Source of the DNA: Defluviicoccus sp.
Lineage (GTDB): Bacteria > Pseudomonadota > Alphaproteobacteria > MPNO01
Direction: 5' to 3'
DNA: 64,000 nucleotides
NCBI GenBank assembly: GCA_022823775.1
Contig: JAJEHI010000162.1
Span: 1 to 64,000 of the forward strand
Under the pieces are notes generated by a model. That model did not search any database and was not told the DNA's origin. It saw only the letters and a list, made by a program, of their open reading frames with translations. Positions within the stretch are counted from its first letter, which is position 1. Every line of letters starts with the position of its first letter. Position numbers and translations under genes: made by a program. Shown in pieces: positions 31,432 through 40,620 of the stretch.

Positions 31432-33153
31432 TCAGGCGAGCGCTTCGGCGAGCAGCTTTCGGACGTGCTCGTTGACTTCCCGGCTGCGGTGGCGCGCGAT
31501 CTTGCCCGACGGGTGCAGCGGTTCGTCGTAGAAGAAGTCGGGAAGCTCGTCGTCCTCTTCGGTGAAGCCGGCCTGGCGGTTGAACTCCCACTCGTCGCGC
31601 AGCGTCTCGTGACCCAGCCGGCGGTAGAACGATTCGTCGAGATCGGTGCCGTGCGCGTCGTTGAGCGCGTTGACCATGAAGTCGATGTTCTCGTTGGTCA
31701 CGGTGCGCCCGAAGACGCAGAGCCCGAGCGAATCGGCGGTCGCGCACAAGGTCTGCACGTCGAAGCTCGCCTCGGTCAGCTCCTCGGTCGTCTTTCCGTC
31801 GCAAACGAAAGCGGGGATGTTGCCGGTCGTGTGATCGGCGCCCTGGGCCGTCACCATCATCGAGATACCGGTGACCTCGATCACGCGCGGATCGTAGGCG
31901 CTGATGCCCTGCTTCTTGATCGTCGGCACGCGGGCGACCTCGTAGTGCTCGCCCACCCTGGCCGTGCCCTGGGCGAAGATCCTGCCGCGCTCGGTCCCGT
32001 CGCGGATGTCCTGCAGCACATCGGCCATGAAGGCGGGATCGCCGAACTCGCCCAGCCCCGCTTCCATGAGGACGCCGATGGTGGCGCCGATCTCGATGGA
32101 ATCGACGCCGAGATCGTTGGCGACGTGGTTGAGCCGGGCGACGTCGTCCGGGTCTTCCAGCCCGCAATTGGTCCCCATCAGGCCCAGGGTCTCGTACTCG
32201 AGCGGCGAGACGATCTCCTCGCCCTCCGGTCCGGCATAGATGTTCGAGCAGCGGATCATGCAGCCCGGCATGCAGGCGTGCGTCGGCTCGCCGCCGCGCG
32301 CCAGATTGCGCTCGCGAATGTGCTCGCCGCCGAGCTTGAAGGTTTCCTTCTCCTTGTCGACCAGCTGGCCGGAGGAGAAGTTGCGCGTCGGCAGCCCGCC
32401 GATGGTGTTGGTGAAATCGCCGACCATCGCCGTGCCGAGGTTGCGCAGCGCGTTGATCGCGGCATCCGCGTCCAGCATCTTGTTGTAGTCGCGGACCGAG
32501 CCCATCAGCTTCTTGCGGTCGTGGAAGGTCGGCATCCTGTCGCGGTCGACGACGATCGCCTTCACCTTCTTGCTGCCCATCACCGCGCCGACGCCGCCGC
32601 GCGCCGCGATCCGGACCGGCCGACCCTCCGGATCGGTGAAGGAGATGCCCGCGATCAGGCCCATATACTCGCCGACCGGGCCGCACAGCCCGACGCTTAC
32701 CTTGTCGCCGTATTTCTCGAGCAACAGCCTGGCCGCCTCGATGTTGCCCTTGCCCAGATAGGGTTCGGCATCCTCGAAGGTGATCTCGCCGTCCTTGTGA
32801 ATGTAGATCACCGTCCAGTCGTCGGACGCTCCGTAGAGGTTGAACCCGGCGATCTCGAGCTGACCCAGGGCGAAGGCGAAGGTGCCGCCCGAATTGGCTT
32901 CCTTGACGCCCCCGGTGAGCGGGCTCTTGCACCCGATGGAGAGGCGGTTGGCGTTGGAGAAGTTGGAGCCCGCGAACGGGCCGGCGGAGAAGATCAGCGG
33001 GTTTTCCGGAGACAGCGGGTCCGCCTTGGCGGCGCCCTTCTCCAGCAACGTCTTGGCGATGAGATGGCGGCCCGCGCGGACGATCGCCTCGCCGTGCAGT
33101 TCCTCGGTCTCGATCGACCGGTCGCCGAGGTCGATATGCAGATATTTTCTCAT
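31432..33153 (-). CDS. Aldehyde:ferredoxin oxidoreductase-family tungsten/molybdenum enzyme
   Basis: A 573-residue member of the AOR family, whose members hold a tungsto-bispterin and one [4Fe-4S] cluster and oxidise aldehydes or reduce acids; the class II benzoyl-CoA reductase subunit BamB also belongs here. The N-terminal domain has FSAGPFAGSNFSNANR and the AARGGVGAVMGSKKVKAI segment that binds the pterins. Three cluster Cys are at 294, 298 and 302 (CMPGCMIRC), spaced C-x3-C-x3-C rather than the C-x2-C-x3-C of archaeal AOR; a fourth is probably in LCATADSLGLC. It is convergent with the TctAB gene and lies 73 bases after an acyl-CoA synthetase on the same strand. Confidence 0.92.
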   Translation of the reverse strand: MRKYLHIDLGDRSIETEELHGEAIVRAGRHLIAKTLLEKGAAKADPLSPENPLIFSAGPFAGSNFSNANRLSIGCKSPLTGGVKEANSGGTFAFALGQLEIAGFNLYGASDDWTVIYIHKDGEITFEDAEPYLGKGNIEAARLLLEKYGDKVSVGLCGPVGEYMGLIAGISFTDPEGRPVRIAARGGVGAVMGSKKVKAIVVDRDRMPTFHDRKKLMGSVRDYNKMLDADAAINALRNLGTAMVGDFTNTIGGLPTRNFSSGQLVDKEKETFKLGGEHIRERNLARGGEPTHACMPGCMIRCSNIYAGPEGEEIVSPLEYETLGLMGTNCGLEDPDDVARLNHVANDLGVDSIEIGATIGVLMEAGLGEFGDPAFMADVLQDIRDGTERGRIFAQGTARVGEHYEVARVPTIKKQGISAYDPRVIEVTGISMMVTAQGADHTTGNIPAFVCDGKTTEELTEASFDVQTLCATADSLGLCVFGRTVTNENIDFMVNALNDAHGTDLDESFYRRLGHETLRDEWEFNRQAGFTEEDDELPDFFYDEPLHPSGKIARHRSREVNEHVRKLLAEALA

Positions 33154-33226
33154 TCTGTCCGCGTCTCCGGGTCACACAGGATCGGCTGCCATATTGCGGG
33201 AATTTGCCCGCTCTATTCCAGTTCTT

Positions 33227-34822
33227 TTACCGCGCCCGGGATTTGCCCGGCCCTTCGTCGGCGTATTCCAGCCACAACGCCTTCAACGCCTCGCGCCGGA
33301 TCTTGCCCCGGTCCGATTTGGGCAGGCTGTCGACCAGGATCACCGACTTGGGCAGTTTGAAGTCCGGCAAATGGCGAGCGCAGCCCGAGATCACGCTTTC
33401 CGGGTCCACGGGCGCGCTTGTCCGGGCGACCACGAAGGCCGCGATTTCCTCTCCGTAGATCGGATCGGGAACGCCCACGGCGGCCGCCTCTTCGATCCCG
33501 GGAAGCCGCATCAGCACGCGGTCGATCTCGAGCGGTGCGATGTTGACCCCGCCCCGGATAATCAGGTCCTTGACCCGCCCGGTCACCGTGACGAAGCCGT
33601 CTTCGTCGGCGACGCCGATGTCGCCGGTTCGAAACCACTCGGTAAGCCGGGTGGGGCGCATGTCCCGGTATTCGCCCGTGGGAGCGATCGCGGCGACCGC
33701 CGTCTGGGGCCCGCGAATCGCGATCTCCCCTTCGATGCCTGCCCGGCAAGGATCCCCGTCCGGGCCGAGGATCGCGAACTCCATGTGCCGGGCGGGCCGG
33801 CCGACGGTTCCCAGCTTCCGGCGGTCGTGCCGGTTGCCGCACAGCCAGCCGCCTTCGGACGCGCCGTAGAATTGCAGCAGCGTGATCCCGTAGGTCTCCT
33901 CGAACCTGCGCCATCTGTCAGGCGAAAGCGGGGCGGAGCTCGACGTCATCAGCCGCAGCGAATCGATCCGCTTCCGGTCTATGTCGACCGGCCGGTTGAG
34001 CAGCATGTTGATCACCGTCGGCACGCCGATTGCGACCGTGATCCGGTTCTCCTCGATCCAGTCGAAGAAACGGCCGTGCGAGAACCGCCGCGCCATGTGC
34101 AGCGTGAGCCCGGTTTGCAGAAAGGGCATCAGCGCGAGGATCTGGGGAGAGAGCCAGCTGAAGGTCCGGTATTCGAGCAGCCGGTCCTCGCCGGTCATCC
34201 CGGTGAAGTCGAGACTCGAAAGGCCGCAGAGCCAGAGCCCCATATGGTCCCACTCCACGCATTTGGGGCGGTCGGTCGTGCCCGACGTGGAAAAGATGCA
34301 GGCGGTATCGGTCGCGAAATTGGTTCCCCGGGGCGCGTCCCCGCCATCCCGGCCGCGGACGGCGGCGAACAGCTCGTCCGGCTCGGGTCCGCCGTCGGGC
34401 CACGAGGAAAACCGCACCGAGGGGTAGCCCAGCCCTTCGATGATTTCGTCGCCGTTCAGCTCCGCATGCCACAGCACCAGCCGCGGGTCTATATAGGTGA
34501 CGATGGCGCGAAGGTGCTCGAGGCTCATCTCCACGTGGAACGGGCATGCGATCGCGCCCACCCGCCAGACGGCGAGAAAAACGAGCAGTTTCTCCAACCG
34601 CTCGTCGGCCAGCACCACCACCTTGTCGCCCCGGCCGACGCCGGTTTCGTCGAGCCAGCCGGCAATCCGTTCGACCGCGTCCCGCAGTCCCGCGAAATCG
34701 ATTTTCTTGCGCCCGTCGAGATCCGCGATCGCGGTTTTTTCCGGGTGTGCCCCGGCATGCCGCGCCAGCAGATCGGCGACCGTGGAAAAGGGTATGGCAA
34801 GGTCGCGGGAAGTCTCCTGCAT
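33227..34822 (-). CDS. AMP-dependent acyl-CoA synthetase/ligase
   Basis: A 531-residue acyl-adenylate-forming enzyme that would activate a carboxylic acid with ATP and CoA. The P-loop-like motif is STSGTTDRPKCVEW near residue 182, a slightly unusual version of the TSGTTGxPK consensus with Asp for Gly. The YGASEG motif, WFRTGDIG and the C-terminal GRVKDLIIRGG hinge are all clear, and the catalytic Lys lies in LPKSDRGKIRR. It belongs with the fatty/aromatic acid branch; the acid is unknown. It is followed by the AOR-family gene on the same strand and is divergent from rpsM. A link between CoA activation and low-potential reduction is possible (inference). Confidence 0.92.
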   Translation of the reverse strand: MQETSRDLAIPFSTVADLLARHAGAHPEKTAIADLDGRKKIDFAGLRDAVERIAGWLDETGVGRGDKVVVLADERLEKLLVFLAVWRVGAIACPFHVEMSLEHLRAIVTYIDPRLVLWHAELNGDEIIEGLGYPSVRFSSWPDGGPEPDELFAAVRGRDGGDAPRGTNFATDTACIFSTSGTTDRPKCVEWDHMGLWLCGLSSLDFTGMTGEDRLLEYRTFSWLSPQILALMPFLQTGLTLHMARRFSHGRFFDWIEENRITVAIGVPTVINMLLNRPVDIDRKRIDSLRLMTSSSAPLSPDRWRRFEETYGITLLQFYGASEGGWLCGNRHDRRKLGTVGRPARHMEFAILGPDGDPCRAGIEGEIAIRGPQTAVAAIAPTGEYRDMRPTRLTEWFRTGDIGVADEDGFVTVTGRVKDLIIRGGVNIAPLEIDRVLMRLPGIEEAAAVGVPDPIYGEEIAAFVVARTSAPVDPESVISGCARHLPDFKLPKSVILVDSLPKSDRGKIRREALKALWLEYADEGPGKSRAR

Positions 34823-34938
34823 CGCGCGAACCTAGTCGATTCGCGAGCCGAGGCGAAGTCTCCGCCCCGAACCGGGAGGGGCGAATCGGATTCGGACCGT
34901 TTCCGGCAACTCCATGATTTCCGAGCGCCGGCGGACGG

Positions 34939-34966
34939 TTGACTGGCGCCGGCGAGTCCCTATAAT
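34939..34966 (+). promoter_or_regulatory. rpsM: Consensus sigma-70 promoter of the rpsM-rpsK-rpoA-rplQ operon
   Basis: TTGACT (34939-34944) and a perfect TATAAT (34961-34966), 16 bases apart, lie in the 212-base gap between the divergent CoA ligase and rpsM. This is the best promoter match in the window. The -10 box is 68 bases before the GTG start, leaving room for a leader. It explains how the alpha operon is read although secY and adk are not upstream. Confidence 0.8.
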
Positions 34967-35034
34967 CCCGCCGCCCGGATGGGGATACCCATTTTCGGAA
35001 CCCCGAACCTGATGCCGTAGCTGGAGGCCGCGTC

Positions 35035-35397
<363 letters not shown>

Positions 35398-35424
35398 CCC
35401 CGGCCGGCGCATACCGAGGACGAG

Positions 35425-35817
35425 ATGGCACGACAGACCTCCAGCCGCGTTCGCCGGCGCGAGCGAAAGAACATCACCGCGGGCGTCGCGCATGTGAATG
35501 CGTCGTTCAACAACACCAAGATCACCATCACCGACGCCCAGGGCAACACGATTTCGTGGTCGTCCGCGGGCTCCCAGGGTTTCAAGGGTTCGCGCAAGTC
35601 GACGCCCTATGCCGCGCAGATCGCCGCGGAAGACGCCGGGCGGAAGGCGATGGAGCACGGCATGAAGACGCTCGAAATCGAGGTCAAGGGGCCGGGCTCG
35701 GGGCGCGAATCGGCGCTGCGCGCGCTGCAGGCGGTCGGTTTCTCGATCACCTCGATCCGTGACGTGACGCCCATCCCGCATAACGGTTGCCGTCCGCGCA
35801 AGCGCCGCCGGGTCTAG
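35425..35817 (+). CDS. rpsK: 30S ribosomal protein S11
   Basis: A 130-residue S11 protein of the platform of the small subunit. Diagnostic segments include [41 protein letters not shown] and the C-terminal [16 protein letters not shown]. It lies 27 bases after rpsM in the standard order. The ATG at 35425 follows a GAGGACGAG ribosome site. Nothing unusual is seen. Confidence 0.98.
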   Translation: MARQTSSRVRRRERKNITAGVAHVNASFNNTKITITDAQGNTISWSSAGSQGFKGSRKSTPYAAQIAAEDAGRKAMEHGMKTLEIEVKGPGSGRESALRALQAVGFSITSIRDVTPIPHNGCRPRKRRRV

Positions 35818-35909
35818 GCCGCGCACCCGTCTCAGAGCCGCGGCCGGTCCGCGGTCCGACCGGCGGCGCCAGTGCCGCCGGGTCACAAACGCCTCTAGGG
35901 ATCGAAACG

Positions 35910-36932
35910 ATGTCGATTATTCAGAAGAACTGGCAGGAACTGATCAAGCCGAGCAAGCTCGAGATCGTTCCCGGCGCCGACCCGAGCCGGTTCGCCAGGA
36001 TCGTCGCGGAACCGCTGGAGCGCGGGTTCGGCGTCACGCTGGGCAACGCGCTCAGGCGCGTTCTCCTGTCTTCCCTCCAGGGCGCCGCGTGCACCGCCAT
36101 CCAGATCGACGGCGTGCTGCACGAATTCTCCTCGATTCCCGGCGTGAGGGAGGACGTGACCGACATCGTCCTCAACGTGAAAAGCCTCGCGCTCCGCATG
36201 CACGGGGACGGGCCCAAGCGCATGTACCTCGAAGGCAACGGCCCGGGCGAGATCACCGCCGGCATGATCGAGGCCGGCCACGACATCGAAATCGTCGAGC
36301 CGGATATCGCTATCTGCACGCTCGACGACGGCGCCAAGATCTCCATGGAGCTCACCGTCGATTCGGGCAAGGGCTATATCCCGGCGACGCAGAATCGCGC
36401 GGCCGACGCTCCGATCGGGCTGGTGCCGGTCGACGCGGTGTTCAGCCCGGTTCGGAAGGTGGCGTTCCAGGTCGAGAACACGCGCGTCGGCCAGATCACC
36501 GATTACGACAAGCTCTCTCTCGATGTCGAGACCAACGGCGTGATCACGCCGGACGACGCCGTGGCCCTCGCCGCCCGGATACTGCAGGACCAATTGCAGC
36601 TCTTCATCAACTTCGAGGAGCCTTCGACCAGGACCGAGGAGGCCTTGCCCGCCGAGCCGACTTTCAACAGGAACCTGCTCAGGAAGGTGGACGAGCTGGA
36701 ACTGTCCGTGCGCTCCGCCAACTGCCTCAAGAACGACAACATCATTTACATCGGCGACCTGGTGCAGAAGAGCGAGCAGGAGATGCTCCGCACCCCCAAT
36801 TTCGGTCGCAAGTCGCTGAACGAGATCAAGGAGGTGCTGGCCCAGATGGGGCTCGAGCTCGGCATGGAGATCGTCAACTGGCCGCCGGAGAATATCGAGG
36901 AGCTCGCCCGGCGGCTCGACGAGCCCTTCTAG
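35910..36932 (+). CDS. rpoA: DNA-directed RNA polymerase subunit alpha
   Basis: A 340-residue RNA polymerase alpha subunit. The N-terminal assembly domain has [22 protein letters not shown] and [22 protein letters not shown]. The C-terminal domain, which contacts UP elements and activators, has [17 protein letters not shown] and [18 protein letters not shown]. The frame is open upstream through the 92-base gap, but [18 protein letters not shown] at 35910 is the conserved alphaproteobacterial start. Normal length and order. Confidence 0.98.
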   Translation: MSIIQKNWQELIKPSKLEIVPGADPSRFARIVAEPLERGFGVTLGNALRRVLLSSLQGAACTAIQIDGVLHEFSSIPGVREDVTDIVLNVKSLALRMHGDGPKRMYLEGNGPGEITAGMIEAGHDIEIVEPDIAICTLDDGAKISMELTVDSGKGYIPATQNRAADAPIGLVPVDAVFSPVRKVAFQVENTRVGQITDYDKLSLDVETNGVITPDDAVALAARILQDQLQLFINFEEPSTRTEEALPAEPTFNRNLLRKVDELELSVRSANCLKNDNIIYIGDLVQKSEQEMLRTPNFGRKSLNEIKEVLAQMGLELGMEIVNWPPENIEELARRLDEPF

Positions 36933-36961
36933 ACGAACGGCTACCGGAGGGAAGACGCGCC

Positions 36962-37402
36962 ATGCGACATCGTCTGAAGGGCCGCAAGCTCAACCGGACC
37001 AGCGCACACCGCACGGCCATGTTCCGCAACATGGCCGCGGCGCTGGTCAAGCACGAGCAGATTACCACCACCCTGCCCAAGGCGAAGGAGCTGAGGCCCA
37101 TCGTCGACCGGCTCATCACGCTCGGAAAGCGCGGACCGCAGGATCTCCATGCCCGGCGCCAGGCGATTCGCAGGCTTGCCGGCGACGCCGGGCTCGCCGA
37201 CAAGCTGTTCACGACGCTCGCCGAACGCTACGCCGACCGGAAGGGCGGTTACACGAGGGTGCTGCGGGCGGGCTTCCGCTACGGCGATTCGGCGCCCATG
37301 GCGGTGATCGAGCTGGTCGACCGCGATCCGGAGGCCAAGGGTCTCGATTCCGGCCCAGTGCCTGAACGCGAGGCGATCGAGGAGGAGGAAGCGGTCGCCT
37401 GA
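36962..37402 (+). CDS. rplQ: 50S ribosomal protein L17
   Basis: A 146-residue L17 protein of the large subunit. The start [23 protein letters not shown]-type segment ([19 protein letters not shown]) and [26 protein letters not shown] are diagnostic. After the core there is an acidic tail ([12 protein letters not shown]), common in alphaproteobacterial L17. GGAGG lies about eleven bases before the ATG at 36962. It closes the ribosomal part of the operon and is followed by a terminator. Confidence 0.98.
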   Translation: MRHRLKGRKLNRTSAHRTAMFRNMAAALVKHEQITTTLPKAKELRPIVDRLITLGKRGPQDLHARRQAIRRLAGDAGLADKLFTTLAERYADRKGGYTRVLRAGFRYGDSAPMAVIELVDRDPEAKGLDSGPVPEREAIEEEEAVA

Positions 37403-37427
37403 CCGGGCGGAGCGGTCGAACGGATCG

Positions 37428-37460
37428 GGGGTAGCGCACGGCGCTGCCCCTTTTCATTTT
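37428..37460 (+). terminator. Rho-independent terminator after rplQ
   Basis: A ten-base stem, ggggtagcgc (37428-37437) and gcgctgcccc (37441-37450), pairs fully with one T-G wobble around a three-base loop. It is followed by a T-rich run (ttttcattttt). It lies 26 bases after the rplQ stop and separates the ribosomal operon from the protease gene. Confidence 0.88.
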
Positions 37461-37507
37461 TGGGGCCGCGCGGCATGGTGCCGGTTCCGGGAAGGAGCCG
37501 TTGGACC

Positions 37508-38929
37508 ATGATGTCGATGCGCGGCGCATTGTGGCTTGCCGCCGCCGGCCTCGCGCTGGCGGTCGCGGGCACGGCAATCGCGGATGCCGGGAAGCGCCCG
37601 CCCGCGGGGCGGGAGGAAATGCGGCTTTCCTTCGCCCCCCTGGTAAAACGCGCAGCGCCCGCCGTCGTCAATATCTACGCGAGGCGCGTGGTGCGCAGCG
37701 CGCCCGTCTCGCCGTTCTTCAACGATCCCTTTTTCCGGAGATTCTTCGGCGAGGACTTTTCCTTCGGGCGTCCACGCGAACGAGTACAGAATTCGCTGGG
37801 ATCGGGCGTGGTCGTTCGCCCGGACGGGCTGGTCGTCACCAATCACCACGTCATCAAGGACGCAAGCGAAATCACCGTCGTGTTCGCCGACCGTCGGGAG
37901 TTCGACGCGAAGCTCGTAGGTTCGGACGAGCGGACCGATCTCGCCGTGCTCCGGATCGATCCCGGCGGGCAGAGCCTGCCCCATCTAGAGCTGCGCGATT
38001 CCGACGATCTCAAGGTCGGCGATCTGGTGCTCGCCATCGGCAACCCGTTCGGGGTCGGTCAGACCGTGACGAGCGGCATCGTATCGGCTCTAGCGCGAAC
38101 GGCGGCCGGCATCTCGGATTTCGGGTTCTTCATCCAGACCGACGCCGCAATAAACCCGGGCAATTCGGGCGGCGCGCTGGTGTCCGTCGAAGGCCGCCTG
38201 GTCGGCATCAACACCGCGATCTATTCCAAGGGCGGCGGATCGGTCGGAATCGGCTTCGCGATCCCCTCCAACATGGTTGCCATGGTGGTCGATTCGGTGG
38301 ATCGGACGGGCCGGGTCGTCCGGCCCTGGATCGGAGCGCGCGCGCAGGACGTCACGGCGGCCATCGCCGCCTCGCTCGGCCAGTCGCGCCCGGTCGGCGC
38401 CATCGTACGAGAGGTCTATCCCGGCGGGCCGACGGACCGGGCCGGGCTCCGGGTGGGCGATGTCATTCTCGCGGTCAACGGGCGGAAGACCCTCGATCGC
38501 GCGGGCCTCCTGTTCCGTTTGGCAACCCTCCGCCTCGATTCCAACGCCGAGTTGACGGTGCTCCGCCAGGGGCGCGAACGCTCGCTTCGCTTCCGTGTCA
38601 TCGCCCCGCCCGAAATCCCTCCCCGCAATGTTACCGAGCTTGAGGGCCGGCATCCTTTTTCCGGCGCCGCCATGGCCGACCTTTCGCCGGCGCTCGCCGA
38701 GGAGCTCGGGGTAGAGGGCGTCGAGAGGGGTGTCGTCGTCATGCGGATGCGCCGTGGAAGTATCGCCCGCCGCCTGGGCTTTCGGCGGAGCGATGTCGTG
38801 CTTCGGATAAACGGCAGCGAACCGCGGTCCGTCGCGGGGCTCAAGCGCCTGCTCTCATCCACGGTCGACCGCTGGCGGGTCTCCCTGCTGCGCGACGGCC
38901 AGACGGTCTCGTTCGTGTTCGGGGCCTGA
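37508..38929 (+). CDS. Do-like (DegP/DegQ-family) periplasmic serine endoprotease
   Basis: A 473-residue HtrA/Do-family protease for quality control of envelope proteins. A signal peptide covers roughly the first 26 residues. The trypsin-like domain has the triad His114 (TNHHV), Asp144 (RTDLAVLRI) and Ser220 (INPGNSGG). Two PDZ domains follow: the first around YPGGPTDRAGLRVGDVILAVNG, the second around RMRRGSIARRLGFRRSDVVLRING. It has the FGVGQTVTSGIVSA loop seen in this family. The ATG at 37508 or 37511 lies ten to thirteen bases after GGAG. It follows rplQ as in many alphaproteobacteria but sits behind a terminator. Confidence 0.94.
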   Translation: MMSMRGALWLAAAGLALAVAGTAIADAGKRPPAGREEMRLSFAPLVKRAAPAVVNIYARRVVRSAPVSPFFNDPFFRRFFGEDFSFGRPRERVQNSLGSGVVVRPDGLVVTNHHVIKDASEITVVFADRREFDAKLVGSDERTDLAVLRIDPGGQSLPHLELRDSDDLKVGDLVLAIGNPFGVGQTVTSGIVSALARTAAGISDFGFFIQTDAAINPGNSGGALVSVEGRLVGINTAIYSKGGGSVGIGFAIPSNMVAMVVDSVDRTGRVVRPWIGARAQDVTAAIAASLGQSRPVGAIVREVYPGGPTDRAGLRVGDVILAVNGRKTLDRAGLLFRLATLRLDSNAELTVLRQGRERSLRFRVIAPPEIPPRNVTELEGRHPFSGAAMADLSPALAEELGVEGVERGVVVMRMRRGSIARRLGFRRSDVVLRINGSEPRSVAGLKRLLSSTVDRWRVSLLRDGQTVSFVFGA

Positions 38930-38932
38930 ACC

Positions 38933-40243
38933 GTGACCGCCGGCAACGAGCGGGAGCCCGGGCTGTTCGAGGCGGACGCGCCGCGGCCGCTTGCCGACCG
39001 GCTGCGTCCCGCGAGGCTCGAGGACGTGCTGGGCCAGGACCACCTGCTCGGTCCCGACGGCCCGATCGGGCGCATGGTGGCCGAAGCCCGGCTCACGTCG
39101 ATGGTTCTCTGGGGGCCGCCGGGCAGCGGAAAGACGACGATCGCACGCCTGCTGGCCAACGCGACGGCGCATCATTTCGAGCCCCTGTCGGCGGTCTTTT
39201 CCGGCGTCGCCGACCTCAAGCGGGTGTTCGAAGAGGCGCGCGGCCGCCGCGCCGGCGGGCAGGGGACCGTCCTGTTCGTCGACGAGATCCACCGCTTCAA
39301 CCGCGCCCAGCAGGACGGGTTCCTGCCGGTCGTCGAAGACGGGACCGTCACCCTGATCGGCGCCACCACGGAGAACCCCTCCTTCGAGCTCAACGGGGCC
39401 CTGCTCTCCCGCTGTCAGGTCTTCGTGCTTCGGCGGCTGGACGAGGCGGCGATGGAAACCCTGCTGCGGCGGGCGGAGTCCGAAATCGGACATCGCCTCC
39501 CTCTCGATGCGGCCGCCCGCGCGGCGCTTCTCGCCATGGCGGACGGCGACGGGCGCTACGCGCTCAATCTCGCCGAGGAGCTCGCGACGCTGCCCGATGG
39601 CGAGGCGCTGGATATCGCGGGCCTGTCGCAGGCCGTCCAGCGCCGCGCCCCGCTCTACGACAAGTCACGGGACGGGCACTACAACCTGATCAGCGCGTTG
39701 CACAAGTCGATTCGGGGGTCGGACGCGGACGCGGCGCTCTACTGGCTCTCCCGCATGCTCCAGGGCGGCGAGGACCCGCGCTACGTCGCGCGGCGGCTGA
39801 CCCGCCTCGCGGCCGAGGATGTCGGGCTCGCGGACCCGCAGGCGCTGGTGCAGGCGGTGGCCGCCTGGCAGGCCTACGAGCGGCTGGGATCCCCCGAAGG
39901 CGAGCTCGCCATCGCACAGTCGGTCGTGTACCTGGCGAACGCGGCGAAATCGAACGCGCTCTACAAGGGCTTCAACGCCGCGTGGGCGGCGGCGGAGCGG
40001 ACCGGCTCGCTGATGCCGCCGAGCCATATCCTGAATGCGCCCACGCGGCTGATGAAGGATCTTGGCTACGGTGCCGGCTATCGCTACGACCACGACGTCG
40101 AGGGCGGAGTCTCGGGCCAGAACTACTTTCCGGACGGCATGGAGCCCGAGACGTTCTACCGGCCCACCGACCGGGGCGCGGAAGCCGAAATCGCCGTCCG
40201 GATCGACGCCTTTCGGGCGAAGAGGAAGGGCGGAACGAGTTGA
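38933..40243 (+). CDS. rarA: Replication-associated recombination protein A (RarA/MgsA) AAA+ ATPase
   Basis: A 436-residue AAA+ ATPase that acts at stalled replication forks. Features are the N-terminal PLADRLRPARLEDVLGQDHLLG, Walker A GPPGSGKT near residue 60, Walker B VLFVDEIHRFNRAQQDGFLP, sensor 1 in LIGATTENPSFELNGALLSRC, and the C-terminal tetramer domain with HYNLISALHKSIRGSDADAALYW. GTG at 38933 is three bases after the protease stop. The stop overlaps the TTG of crcB by four bases. Confidence 0.96.
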   Translation: MTAGNEREPGLFEADAPRPLADRLRPARLEDVLGQDHLLGPDGPIGRMVAEARLTSMVLWGPPGSGKTTIARLLANATAHHFEPLSAVFSGVADLKRVFEEARGRRAGGQGTVLFVDEIHRFNRAQQDGFLPVVEDGTVTLIGATTENPSFELNGALLSRCQVFVLRRLDEAAMETLLRRAESEIGHRLPLDAAARAALLAMADGDGRYALNLAEELATLPDGEALDIAGLSQAVQRRAPLYDKSRDGHYNLISALHKSIRGSDADAALYWLSRMLQGGEDPRYVARRLTRLAAEDVGLADPQALVQAVAAWQAYERLGSPEGELAIAQSVVYLANAAKSNALYKGFNAAWAAAERTGSLMPPSHILNAPTRLMKDLGYGAGYRYDHDVEGGVSGQNYFPDGMEPETFYRPTDRGAEAEIAVRIDAFRAKRKGGTS

Positions 40244-40620
40244 AGCTGCTCGTTTCCATCGCGATCGGGGGCGCGGCGGGCGCACTGGCGCGTCACTTCG
40301 TTTCCCAGCAGATGATGCACTGGCTCGGCACGGGCCTGCCCTGGGGCACGTTCACGGTAAACGTGGTGGGCTCGTTCCTGCTCGGCGTACTGGCCGAGAC
40401 CTTCGCGCTCGCCGTCGACGCGAGCGCCGCTTTGCGCGGATTCCTGATCGTGGGCCTCCTCGGAAGCTTCACGACCTTCTCGACGTTTTCGCTCGACGTC
40501 GCGCTGCTGGTGCAGCGCGGCCGCATCGACCTTGCCGCGTTTTACATCGCCGGATCGGTGATCCTTGCCATTGCCGGGCTCTATGCCGGGCTCAGGCTGG
40601 TCCGAACGGTGGCGGGATGA
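40240..40620 (+). CDS. crcB: Fluoride ion exporter CrcB/Fluc
   Basis: A 126-residue membrane protein with four hydrophobic segments, the normal form of the Fluc fluoride channel. Signature segments are GGAAGALARH, GTFTVNVVGSFLLG and GLLGSFTTFSTFS, the last holding the polar track and the phenylalanines lining the pore. The start is TTG at 40240, overlapping the rarA stop (TTGA), with GGAAGGGCGGAA upstream. It is embedded in a housekeeping operon and no fluoride riboswitch is seen upstream, so expression is probably constitutive. Confidence 0.93.
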   Translation: MKLLVSIAIGGAAGALARHFVSQQMMHWLGTGLPWGTFTVNVVGSFLLGVLAETFALAVDASAALRGFLIVGLLGSFTTFSTFSLDVALLVQRGRIDLAAFYIAGSVILAIAGLYAGLRLVRTVAG

